Origin: DASTSN01 sp035760665
Lineage (GTDB): Bacteria; Bacteroidota; Bacteroidia; Chitinophagales; Chitinophagaceae
Reading direction: 5' to 3'
DNA: 18,206 bases
NCBI GenBank assembly: GCA_035760665.1
Contig: DASTSN010000060.1
Coordinates: forward strand, 1 to 18,206
In this document: in pieces, positions 6,785 to 13,965 of the stretch
Numbering within the stretch: position 1 is the first letter of the stretch
Layout of the letters: every line of letters starts with the position of its first letter
The notes under the pieces: generated by a model
What the model was told of the DNA's origin: nothing
The model's database searches: none
What the model saw: the letters and a program-made list of their open reading frames with translations, nothing else
Program-made: the position numbers and the translations under genes

Positions 6785-6792
6785 CAAATCTA
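6785..6792 (-). promoter_or_regulatory. Candidate -7 element for the hydrolase operon (TAGATTTG)
   Basis: The minus strand reads TAGATTTG, a perfect TAnnTTTG match ending 19 bp before the chosen hydrolase ATG. No TTG -33 is present at normal spacing. Instead the dyad at 6814-6829 occupies that position, centred 36.5 bp from the end of the box, like a class II activator site. This also supports the 6766 start over the longer options. Confidence 0.5.
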
Positions 6793-6813
6793 TTTGAAAC
6801 AATACCCCGTGCG

Positions 6814-6829
6814 AATGATCACCATCATT
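6814..6829. promoter_or_regulatory. FNR/CRP-type dyad in the divergent control region (AATGAT-N4-ATCATT)
   Basis: A perfect 6-bp inverted repeat with a 4-base spacer (AATGAT-CACC-ATCATT), with the same TGAT-N4-ATCA core as the dyads at 1835 and 4538. It lies between divergent operons, 36.5 bp from the end of the leftward -7 box and 58.5 bp from the end of the rightward one. One bound dimer could therefore serve both promoters. Confidence 0.52.
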
Positions 6830-6836
6830 ATAACCC

Positions 6837-6856
6837 GTGACAGTCCTCATTGTCAC
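6837..6856. promoter_or_regulatory. Second dyad in the divergent region (GTGACA-N8-TGTCAC)
   Basis: A perfect 6-bp inverted repeat with an 8-base spacer. It is not CRP-like, since the half-site spacing is too wide, and it is unrelated to the TGAT dyads. It overlaps the possible -33 TTG (6850-6852) of the rightward promoter, so a bound protein could repress the erythromycin-esterase operon. The protein is unknown. Confidence 0.35.
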
Positions 6857-6880
6857 AAAGCTGTATTTGAGGTTGCTTTG
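6850..6880 (+). promoter_or_regulatory. Candidate promoter of the erythromycin-esterase operon
   Basis: TTG at 6850-6852 (-33) and TTGCTTTG at 6873-6880 (-7, one mismatch from TAnnTTTG) are separated by 20 bp, within the Bacteroidota range. The box ends 19 bp before the ATG at 6900. A small inverted repeat, CTTTG-N6-CAAAG (6876-6891), overlaps the likely transcription start. Confidence 0.38.
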
Positions 6881-6899
6881 GTCTAACAAAGAATGATGT

Positions 6900-8234
6900 A
6901 TGACCCGCTATACCAACAGGCTGGATGCGCCTGTAGAAAAAGACGCCATTAATTTTATAAAAGAAAAATCGCACCGGCTGGAGATCATGGAAGACCTTGA
7001 TCCCTTATTTGAAAGAATTGGTGATGCACGCATCGTGATGCTGGGGGAGTCCTCTCACGGAACGCACGAATATTATACCTGGCGCAGCTATATTACGAAA
7101 CGGCTTATTGAGGAAAAAGGTTTCAATTTTATTGCCGTAGAAGGTGACTGGCCGGATTGCTACCGGCTAAACCGGTATATAAAAAACTATACAGGTGCAG
7201 GCAATAGTGCCAAAGAAGTACTATCTGCTTTTAACCGCTGGCCAACATGGATGTGGGCAAACTGGGAAATTGTGGCGTTGGCGGAATGGCTGGTAACATA
7301 TAATAAACCCCTCCCAGTTAATCAGAAAGTTGGTTTTTATGGATTAGACGTTTACAGTTTATGGGAGAGCATGGAATCAATCATGCAGTACCTCGCTAAA
7401 ACCGATCCGGCTGCCATGAAAATTGCGGAAGAAGCGTGGCGTTGTTTTGAACCTTACAAAACAGAAGAAGGACACTCGTATGCAAGAGCCTTGCAGTTTG
7501 TTCCCGAATTGTGCGAGACGGAAGTAGTAGATCTGTTGCGGGAAGTGCAGCAAAAACTGCCGCAGTACAATTCTGATTTTGAAAATGTGTTCAGTGCTGA
7601 ACAAAATGCCCTGGTGGCGGTGAACGCCGAGAAGTATTACCGGGCCATGATCATGGGTGGTCCACATTCCTGGAACGTTCGCGACCGGCATATGGCTGAA
7701 ACCCTTGATCGCTTGTTAAATTTTCATGGCAGCCGTTCGAAAGCTATTGTATGGGAACATAACACACATATTGGCGATGCCCGTGCTACGGATATGACGG
7801 CTGAGGGAATGTTTAATATTGGTGAACTGGCCAGGGCGGAACATCATGAAAAAGGTGTTGTACTGGTGGGATTTGGCACATACCGCGGAACGGTTATGGC
7901 CGGCAGAATATGGGGTGCGCCCATGCGGACAGTTGAAGTTCCTCCAGCAAGAAAAGATAGCTGGGAGTACCTTCTTCACCAGGCGGGCAGTGAAAACAAA
8001 TTATTGTTAATGGATGATTTTGCTGGAGATATATGGTTAGAAAATCATGTTGATCACAGGGCCATCGGAGTGGTGTACAATCCGGAGTATGAAAAATATG
8101 GTAATTATGTACCCACTATTTTGCCCCTGCGTTATGATGCTTTTATTTATCTGGACCAAACACGGGCCTTACATCCATTACATATACAACCCGATGGACA
8201 TCAAATGCCGGAAACATACCCATTTGGTGTCTGA
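6900..8234 (+). CDS. Erythromycin esterase-family protein
   Basis: A 444-aa protein covering the whole erythromycin-esterase/EreA-like domain (PF05139). Conserved blocks are the MLGESSHGTHEYY motif (47-59, His53), the AVEGDWPDC motif (79-87, Glu81), WPTWMWAN (114-121), RDRHM (261-265) and WEHNTHIGDARAT (285-297, His287/His290). These match the His/Glu/His residues important in EreA/EreB. Chromosomal relatives in stress clusters have not been shown to hydrolyse macrolides, so I would not call this a resistance gene. In M. tuberculosis Rv2030c this domain is fused to a PRTase domain. The start is ATG at 6900, one of three overlapping ATGs; only this one is in frame. It is the first gene of the rightward operon, 14 bp before the YbhB gene. 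Confidence 0.93.
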   Translation: MTRYTNRLDAPVEKDAINFIKEKSHRLEIMEDLDPLFERIGDARIVMLGESSHGTHEYYTWRSYITKRLIEEKGFNFIAVEGDWPDCYRLNRYIKNYTGAGNSAKEVLSAFNRWPTWMWANWEIVALAEWLVTYNKPLPVNQKVGFYGLDVYSLWESMESIMQYLAKTDPAAMKIAEEAWRCFEPYKTEEGHSYARALQFVPELCETEVVDLLREVQQKLPQYNSDFENVFSAEQNALVAVNAEKYYRAMIMGGPHSWNVRDRHMAETLDRLLNFHGSRSKAIVWEHNTHIGDARATDMTAEGMFNIGELARAEHHEKGVVLVGFGTYRGTVMAGRIWGAPMRTVEVPPARKDSWEYLLHQAGSENKLLLMDDFAGDIWLENHVDHRAIGVVYNPEYEKYGNYVPTILPLRYDAFIYLDQTRALHPLHIQPDGHQMPETYPFGV

Positions 8235-8248
8235 TTAAACATGAATGT

Positions 8249-8731
8249 ATGCAGAACAGAAGCGATGACCGGCCTGTTGATTTTAAAACGCTTCGTATCA
8301 GCTGCGCCGCCTTTCAGGACGGAGGATTGATACCGAAACGATATACCTGCGATGGAGAAAATATAAGTCCCCCGCTGGATATTGAAGGCATACCTGCGCA
8401 AGCCAAATGCCTGGCCATTATTGTAAAAGATCCCGATGCTCCCGCCGGTACCTGGGTGCACTGGCTGATTTGGAATATACCGGTTACACATCATCTCAAA
8501 GAAAAAAATGTTCATGGGGTGGAAGGGGTAAATAGTTTTCAAATGAATGGTTATGGAGGGCCTTGTCCGCCTGCCGGTAAGCCCCACCGTTATTTTTTTA
8601 AAATCTATGCACTGGATGATTTGTTGCCGCTGCCTGCCGGTACACAATGTCATGCAATGGAAAAATCATTGAGCAATCATATTCTTGCATATGGTGAGAT
8701 GATGGGTATTTATCAACGACAAAAATCCTGA
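8249..8731 (+). CDS. YbhB/YbcL-type PEBP (Raf kinase inhibitor-like) protein
   Basis: A 160-aa single-domain phosphatidylethanolamine-binding-protein-family member. The anion/ligand pocket motifs are present: DPDAP (61-65) with WVHWLIWNIP, GYGGPCPP (101-108), and HRYFFKIYALD (113-123). No signal peptide is visible, so it is probably cytoplasmic like YbhB. The biochemical role of bacterial members is not settled. The start is ATG at 8249; nearby ATGs at 8241 and 8245 are in other frames. It follows the erythromycin-esterase gene by 14 bp and precedes the nitroreductase by a single base, which makes one transcript very likely. Confidence 0.93.
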   Translation: MQNRSDDRPVDFKTLRISCAAFQDGGLIPKRYTCDGENISPPLDIEGIPAQAKCLAIIVKDPDAPAGTWVHWLIWNIPVTHHLKEKNVHGVEGVNSFQMNGYGGPCPPAGKPHRYFFKIYALDDLLPLPAGTQCHAMEKSLSNHILAYGEMMGIYQRQKS

Positions 8732-8732
8732 T

Positions 8733-9284
8733 ATGGAAACGATTCTTCACGATGCGATGTCAACAATGCTGGAACGTAAAAGCGTTCGCCATTATACGGG
8801 GCAAAAAGTAAGCAGGGAGGCAATTGAAAAAATAGTGCGTGCGGCAATGGCTGCTCCGGCAGCGGTGCATATGTTGCCGTGGAAATTTATTGTGATTACC
8901 CGTGAGCAAACCTTGAACCGGCTGTCGGCAGGCCTTCCGTTTGCTAAAATGTTACCTGATGCAGGCACGGCAATCGTTGTGTGCGTGGAGCCCCGGAAAG
9001 CTGCCATGGGAAAGGAGGAATTTGCGATTCTTGACGGAGCCTGTGCATCGGAAAATATTTTACTGGCTGCTGAAGCTTTGGGATTGGGAGCTGTATGGAC
9101 GGCAATTTACCCCAATAAGGATTTAATAAATTTTGTGCAGCAGGAGTTAGAGATTCCTGCGCACATCATCCCCCTGAATATTATACCCGTTGGCTATCCT
9201 ACTGGCGAAGATAAAGCACAGGATAAATTTGATGCTGCTTCGGTGCACTGGGAAAAATGGCAGGGAGCTGCTATGAGTACTTAA
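8733..9284 (+). CDS. Nitroreductase-family flavoprotein
   Basis: A 183-aa FMN-dependent nitroreductase-fold protein. The N-terminal RKSVRHYTGQKVSREAIEKI block (15-34), with Arg residues for FMN phosphate, is followed by AAMAAPAAVHMLPWKFIVI. The middle ASENILLAAEALGLGAVW and the C-terminal IIPVGYP complete the family pattern. It resembles the short NAD(P)H-dependent class acting on quinones, nitroaromatics or flavins; the natural substrate is unknown. ATG at 8733 is one base after the YbhB stop; a second Met at codon 9 is possible. The last ~20 residues (HWEKW) are less conserved. Nitroreductase-like genes are also part of mycobacterial hypoxia regulons, which fits this cluster. Confidence 0.92.
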   Translation: METILHDAMSTMLERKSVRHYTGQKVSREAIEKIVRAAMAAPAAVHMLPWKFIVITREQTLNRLSAGLPFAKMLPDAGTAIVVCVEPRKAAMGKEEFAILDGACASENILLAAEALGLGAVWTAIYPNKDLINFVQQELEIPAHIIPLNIIPVGYPTGEDKAQDKFDAASVHWEKWQGAAMST

Positions 9285-9298
9285 GTAAAATACATTCC

Positions 9299-11290
9299 AT
9301 GCCCAATAATAAGAATCACAAACCTTCACAGCCCGAACCCGGTTCCCACAGGCGCTTTAACTGGTACTGGATTTATTTCATTGTGCTGCTGGTGTTGGTT
9401 GTGCCTAGTGTGTTACGGTCATATTCTTCCGCCAAAGAAATCACCTGGCAGGAGTTTGCACAAAACATTCTTAGCCGGAAAGCGGTCGATCACATAGAAG
9501 TGGTGAACAACGAAACAGCACAGGTATATATCAAAAAAGAATTTGCCAATGATCCGTATTTCAAGGAAGTCATGAAGCCTGTGTTTGGAAACGGTACTTC
9601 AGCGGGCCCGCATTTTCGTTTTGGCATTGGTTCTGTAGATGCCTTCGAACGAAAAATGGATGAAGCGCAAAATAACTTTTCCGCCCGGGAAAAAATACCC
9701 GTTACGTATATCCGGCAAACAAACTGGTTTATCGATATCCTGGCCTGGGTTTTTCCCGTGTTGTTAATGATATTGCTCTGGCAATTCTTATCACGACGAA
9801 TGGGAGCCGGCAGCGGTGCTTCGGGCGGACCGTCTATCTTCAGTTTCGGAAAATCTACGGCTAAACTGATGGAAGAGGAAAATAAAAGCACTGTTACGTT
9901 TGAAGATGTGGCAGGGTTGGAGGAAGCAAAAGTGGAAGTGAAAGAGATAGTGGATTTTCTGAAAGACCCCACAAACTATACCCGGTTAGGCGCTAAAATC
10001 CCGAAAGGCGTGATGATTGTTGGCCCGCCGGGAACCGGTAAAACATTATTGGTAAAAGCGGTGGCGGGAGAAGCCCGGGTCCCTTTCTTTTCTATCTCAG
10101 GATCAGAATTTGTTGAAATGTTTGTAGGTGTTGGCGCTTCCCGTGTTCGGGATTTATTTCGCCGTGCAAAAGAAAAAGCTCCCTGCATTGTTTTCATTGA
10201 CGAAATAGATGCGGTAGGCCGGTCAAGAGGCCGGAATGCTTTTTACACCGGTGCAAATGACGAGCGGGAAAGCACACTCAACCAGTTGCTGACAGAAATG
10301 GATGGGTTTAGTCCTAACAGTGGTGTCATTGTGCTGGCTGCCACGAACCGGGCTGATATGCTTGACCCGGCTTTGCTCCGCCCCGGCCGCTTTGACAGGC
10401 ATATATACCTGGAACTACCTAACCTGCACGAGCGAAAAGAAATCTTCCGGGTACACATGCGGCCGCTGTTGCTGGATACTTCTTTGGATGTAGAATTCCT
10501 GGCTTCGCAAACACCCGGTTTTTCAGGGGCAGATATCGCCAATATATGCAATGAAGCCGCCCTGATTGCGGCCCGCCGAAAAAAAGATAAGATCGGCAAA
10601 GCAGATTTTCTGGATGCCATTGACCGCGTGGTGGCGGGGCTTGAAAAGAAAAGTAAAATTATCTCTCCCCAGGAAAAGAAAATAATTGCTTACCACGAGG
10701 CAGGCCATGCAGTGGTGAGCTGGCTGCTGCAACAAGTTGATCCGGTTGTAAAAGTGTCGATTATACCGCGGGGTAAATCACTGGGAGCCGCCTGGTATTT
10801 GCCGGAAGAAAAACAATTACGCAGCGAATCAGCCTTTCGTGAGCACCTCTGCGCCACTCTGGGCGGAAGGGCTGCAGAAGAAATTATCTTTGGAGAAGTC
10901 TCGTCCGGTGCATTGGACGACCTGGAAAAGGTGACCAAAGAAGCCTACATGATGGTGATGTATTACGGGTTTAATAAAAAAATCGGGAATCTCAGTTTTT
11001 ATGATTCCACCGGCCAGCGGGATATGGGTTTACAGAAACCTTATAGTGAAGAAACCGGCCGCCTGATTGACGAGGAGGTTCGGGAACTTGTTGCCGGTTC
11101 TTATACCAAAACCTTGGAAATTTTACGGAATAATAAAGAAGCGCTGGTCAAAATTGCCAGCCTGTTACTGGAAAAAGAGGTTATTTTTAAAGAAGACCTG
11201 GAAGCTATATTGGGTAAACGTGCCGGGAGCCAGGACGCACAGGCAATTCAGGAGAAAGAAATCACGGCAGTAACTATACCGGATGACTGA
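9299..11290 (+). CDS. ftsH: ATP-dependent membrane zinc metalloprotease FtsH
   Basis: A 663-aa hexameric AAA+ protease of the inner membrane that degrades misfolded or regulatory membrane and cytosolic proteins. Order: a basic N-terminus; TM1 ~22-40; a periplasmic domain ~41-143; TM2 ~144-163; a Gly/Ser linker; the AAA+ domain with Walker A GPPGTGKT (242-249), pore motif MFVGVGAS (274-281) and Walker B IVFIDE (297-302); SRH with GRFDR (363-367); and protease site HEAGH (466-470) with Asp541 as likely third zinc ligand. All key residues are present. ATG at 9299 is preferred to an upstream GTG at 9257 that overlaps the nitroreductase. The gap is 14 bp, so it is probably in the esterase-YbhB-nitroreductase operon. 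Some normally invariant stretches differ slightly (for example IVGPPGTGKTLLVKAV), so it may be an accessory paralogue. Confidence 0.96.
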   Translation: MPNNKNHKPSQPEPGSHRRFNWYWIYFIVLLVLVVPSVLRSYSSAKEITWQEFAQNILSRKAVDHIEVVNNETAQVYIKKEFANDPYFKEVMKPVFGNGTSAGPHFRFGIGSVDAFERKMDEAQNNFSAREKIPVTYIRQTNWFIDILAWVFPVLLMILLWQFLSRRMGAGSGASGGPSIFSFGKSTAKLMEEENKSTVTFEDVAGLEEAKVEVKEIVDFLKDPTNYTRLGAKIPKGVMIVGPPGTGKTLLVKAVAGEARVPFFSISGSEFVEMFVGVGASRVRDLFRRAKEKAPCIVFIDEIDAVGRSRGRNAFYTGANDERESTLNQLLTEMDGFSPNSGVIVLAATNRADMLDPALLRPGRFDRHIYLELPNLHERKEIFRVHMRPLLLDTSLDVEFLASQTPGFSGADIANICNEAALIAARRKKDKIGKADFLDAIDRVVAGLEKKSKIISPQEKKIIAYHEAGHAVVSWLLQQVDPVVKVSIIPRGKSLGAAWYLPEEKQLRSESAFREHLCATLGGRAAEEIIFGEVSSGALDDLEKVTKEAYMMVMYYGFNKKIGNLSFYDSTGQRDMGLQKPYSEETGRLIDEEVRELVAGSYTKTLEILRNNKEALVKIASLLLEKEVIFKEDLEAILGKRAGSQDAQAIQEKEITAVTIPDD

Positions 11291-11412
11291 ACGAATCGGG
11301 TAAAGCTACCTGAATTTTATAACCAGAATTATGTCATATTTCCGGAAATATATTTAATGAGAAAAAATAGATACCTGCAGGGGTTTCGTAGAACCGGAGT
11401 AAAACGTACTTG
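11291..11412. other. ftsH-mgtA spacer
   Basis: This 122-bp AT-rich gap holds a weak hairpin just after ftsH (GGTA-AAGC-TACC, 11299-11310, then TGAATTTT), too short to call a terminator with confidence. It also holds the 16-bp palindrome listed separately. I saw no good TAnnTTTG element for mgtA, so its own promoter is unresolved. Confidence 0.45.
11336..11351. promoter_or_regulatory. Perfect 16-bp palindrome upstream of mgtA
   Basis: ATATTTCC-GGAAATAT is perfectly self-complementary without a spacer and ends 61 bp before the mgtA ATG. It is a plausible operator for a dimeric regulator of magnesium-transporter expression. It does not match the TGAT-N4-ATCA dyads. There is no T-tract, and a loopless palindrome would make a poor RNA hairpin, so a DNA-binding site is more likely than a terminator. 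Confidence 0.4.
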
Positions 11413-13944
11413 ATGGCGGTGATTTCAAATAATCCTTCAACAACCCTGGCCGGTTATGCTGCCACGCCGGCGGAAGACATTTTACAACAACTGGGAAGTG
11501 ACTACCATCTTGGGTTGCCTGCCGAAGAGGCAACTACCCGTTTAAAGCGCTATGGTCCTAACCTGATTTATTCAGGAAAACGCAAGAGTGAGTTTTTTGA
11601 GTTGCTGGCACATATAAAAAATCCGCTTGTTATTATTTTACTGACTGCTTCCGCGATTTCGTTTTCCCTGGGGCAAACAGTCAGTGCCTCCATCATTTTT
11701 GTGATGGTTTTTCTCAGCGTCATCATGGATTATTTTCAGGAAAGAGATGCCCGAAATGCTGCAGAAGCCCTGAAACAAACAGTAAAAACACGAGTGGTGG
11801 TTGTCCGGGATGGAAAAGAGAAAGAAGTGGTAATTGAAGAAATATACCCGGGCGACATTATCTTGTTGAATGCGGGGAAAATTGTTCCGGCTGATGCAAG
11901 GGTCATTTTTGCAAAAGATTTTTTTGTCAACCAGTCGTCCCTTACCGGCGAATCATTTCCCTGTGAAAAATATGCAGAACCGATCCCCACTGCCACAACT
12001 GACCTGACCACCCTGGACAATATTGCTTTTATGGGATCGAGCGTTACGACAGGCTCGGCAAGGGCGGTTGTTTTGCGAACCGGAAAATCAACCGAATTTG
12101 GAAAGATTGCTGCGAAACTGGTGAACCGTGAAGAAGAAACGGATTTTTCAAAGGGTATGCGAAAATTTGGTTTCCTGATTATGCGCATCACTATTGTGCT
12201 GGTCTTGTTCATTTTTCTTATTAATGCTGTTTTGAAACATAACCTGTTTGAGTCATTTATGTTTAGTATTGCTGTTGCGGTTGGTTTAACGCCTGAACTT
12301 TTACCCATGGTTATGTCCGTTACAATGGCCAGGGGTTCTTTGCAAATGGCCAAGAAAGGCGTAGTGGTAAAAAAATTATCAGCGATTCCCAACTTTGGCA
12401 GCATGGAAGTATTGTGTACCGATAAAACGGGTACACTTACCGAAGATGAAATCCGGTTGATTAAATATGTCAATCCCGACGGAGAAACATCTGCTGGACT
12501 TTTTTTGCTGGCATACCTCAATAGTTATTTTCAAACAGGCATTAAAAATCCGCTTGACGATGCGGTACTTGCCCACCAGCAACTGGATGTTTCAACCTAT
12601 CATAAGGCTGATGAAGTGCCTTTTGATTTTTCGCGGAAAAAAATGAGCGTTATCGTAAAAAAAGACCAGGAAACGCTCCTTATTTGTAAAGGTGCTCCAG
12701 AGGAAATTTTAAAATCCTGTATCCGGGATGCGTCTTTGCATGCCAAAGCGATTACGCAATATGAATTGTTGAGCAAAGACGGCTTTCGCGTGCTGGCGAT
12801 TGCCACCAAGCCTGTACCGGTACAAACAAAATACACCAAAACTGATGAAGCAGATTTAAACCTGCAGGGATTTATTGCCTTTCTCGATCCGCCAAAAGAA
12901 GATGCCGGAAAGACCATTGCCGAACTTGCCAAAATAGGTGTGGACGTTAAAATCATCACCGGCGATAATCACCTGGTGACTCAAAAAATCTGCCAGGAGA
13001 TCGGTCTGCCGGTAAAAGGCCTGATGCAGGGATACGAAATGGATCAGTTAACGGATGATGCGTTGCGGACCAGGGTGATCAATACCACCATTTTTACCCG
13101 TTTCTCACCGGATCAGAAAAACAGGATAATCCTTGCGTTAAAAGCTTATCACAGGGCTGTTGGTTATATGGGCGACGGTATCAATGATGCCCCTTCTTTA
13201 AAAACTGCCGATATTGGTATTTCCGTGAATAGTGCCACTGATGTGGCAAAAGATGCTGCAACAATTATTCTCACGCAAAAGGATTTGCTTGTACTGAAGG
13301 AGGGCATCCTGGAAGGGCGTAAAACCTTTGGCAATACCATGAAATATATCCTCATGGGACTCAGCTCTAACTTCGGAAATATGTTTTCTGTGGCGGCAGC
13401 CACTTTGTTTTTACCATTTTTGCCCATGTTACCGGTACAAATTCTGATCAATAATTTTTTATACGATACAGCCCAGGTAACGATACCATCTGATAATGTG
13501 GATGAAAGTTATACCAGCCGCCCCCAGCGCTGGAACCTGGCAATCATCAGAAATTATATGATTGTTTTCGGTCTTACGAGTTCCGTGTTTGATTTGGCTA
13601 CCTTTTACCTGCTCTATCATTTTTTTAAAGTGGATGAGGCACATTTCCGGACGGGCTGGTTTATGGAATCACTGGCTACGCAAATTTTGGTTGTATTTGT
13701 TATCCGTACTAACCGGTTTCCGTTTGTTCAGAGTATGCCGGGAAAATTCCTGGTCTTGAGCACCGTTGTTTGCCTGGCCATCGGGTGGATGCTGCCGTAC
13801 CTGGGTTTTGCTTCGGTGATTGGTTTTCGCCCGTTGCCATTTCACATTGTCGGGGTGATTAGCGCCCTGGTTTTGATTTACCTGGTGTGTGCCGAACTGG
13901 TAAAACGTTTTATTTATCAGCGGCTGCTGCCACACAGGATCTGA
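11413..13944 (+). CDS. mgtA: Magnesium-translocating P-type ATPase (MgtA/MgtB type, P3B)
   Basis: An 843-aa inner-membrane P-type ATPase, family length ~850-910. The cation-ATPase N-terminal domain spans ~10-85. The actuator motif TGES is at 178-181. M4 reads VGLTPELLP (290-298). The phosphorylation motif DKTGTLT is at 337-343 (Asp337), the nucleotide-domain KGAPEE at 426-431, and the hinge GDGINDAP at 587-594. The M5-M6 stretch SSNFGNMFSVAAATLFLPFLPMLP and ILINNFLYD closely follow E. coli MgtA and distinguish it from Ca2+ or Na+/K+ pumps. It imports Mg2+ at the expense of ATP. ATG at 11413 is chosen; a TTG directly before it is in frame. The dedA-family gene follows within 21 bp, so the pair probably form one unit. 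Function by motif is strong; regulation is unknown apart from the upstream palindrome. Confidence 0.94.
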   Translation: MAVISNNPSTTLAGYAATPAEDILQQLGSDYHLGLPAEEATTRLKRYGPNLIYSGKRKSEFFELLAHIKNPLVIILLTASAISFSLGQTVSASIIFVMVFLSVIMDYFQERDARNAAEALKQTVKTRVVVVRDGKEKEVVIEEIYPGDIILLNAGKIVPADARVIFAKDFFVNQSSLTGESFPCEKYAEPIPTATTDLTTLDNIAFMGSSVTTGSARAVVLRTGKSTEFGKIAAKLVNREEETDFSKGMRKFGFLIMRITIVLVLFIFLINAVLKHNLFESFMFSIAVAVGLTPELLPMVMSVTMARGSLQMAKKGVVVKKLSAIPNFGSMEVLCTDKTGTLTEDEIRLIKYVNPDGETSAGLFLLAYLNSYFQTGIKNPLDDAVLAHQQLDVSTYHKADEVPFDFSRKKMSVIVKKDQETLLICKGAPEEILKSCIRDASLHAKAITQYELLSKDGFRVLAIATKPVPVQTKYTKTDEADLNLQGFIAFLDPPKEDAGKTIAELAKIGVDVKIITGDNHLVTQKICQEIGLPVKGLMQGYEMDQLTDDALRTRVINTTIFTRFSPDQKNRIILALKAYHRAVGYMGDGINDAPSLKTADIGISVNSATDVAKDAATIILTQKDLLVLKEGILEGRKTFGNTMKYILMGLSSNFGNMFSVAAATLFLPFLPMLPVQILINNFLYDTAQVTIPSDNVDESYTSRPQRWNLAIIRNYMIVFGLTSSVFDLATFYLLYHFFKVDEAHFRTGWFMESLATQILVVFVIRTNRFPFVQSMPGKFLVLSTVVCLAIGWMLPYLGFASVIGFRPLPFHIVGVISALVLIYLVCAELVKRFIYQRLLPHRI

Positions 13945-13965
13945 GCAGTGTTAAACCTTCCTGCC

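Noticed and set aside
6767..6889. Longer alpha/beta hydrolase starting at 6850 (ATG) or 6889 (TTG).
   Set aside because: Homology-like sequence starts at MDIRFHGEVN (6766); the extension would cover a perfect -7 box and two dyads in a divergent promoter region.
6900..8234. Macrolide resistance gene.
   Set aside because: Only the family is supported; stress-cluster members of this family are not known to act on macrolides, and the context is not a resistance island.
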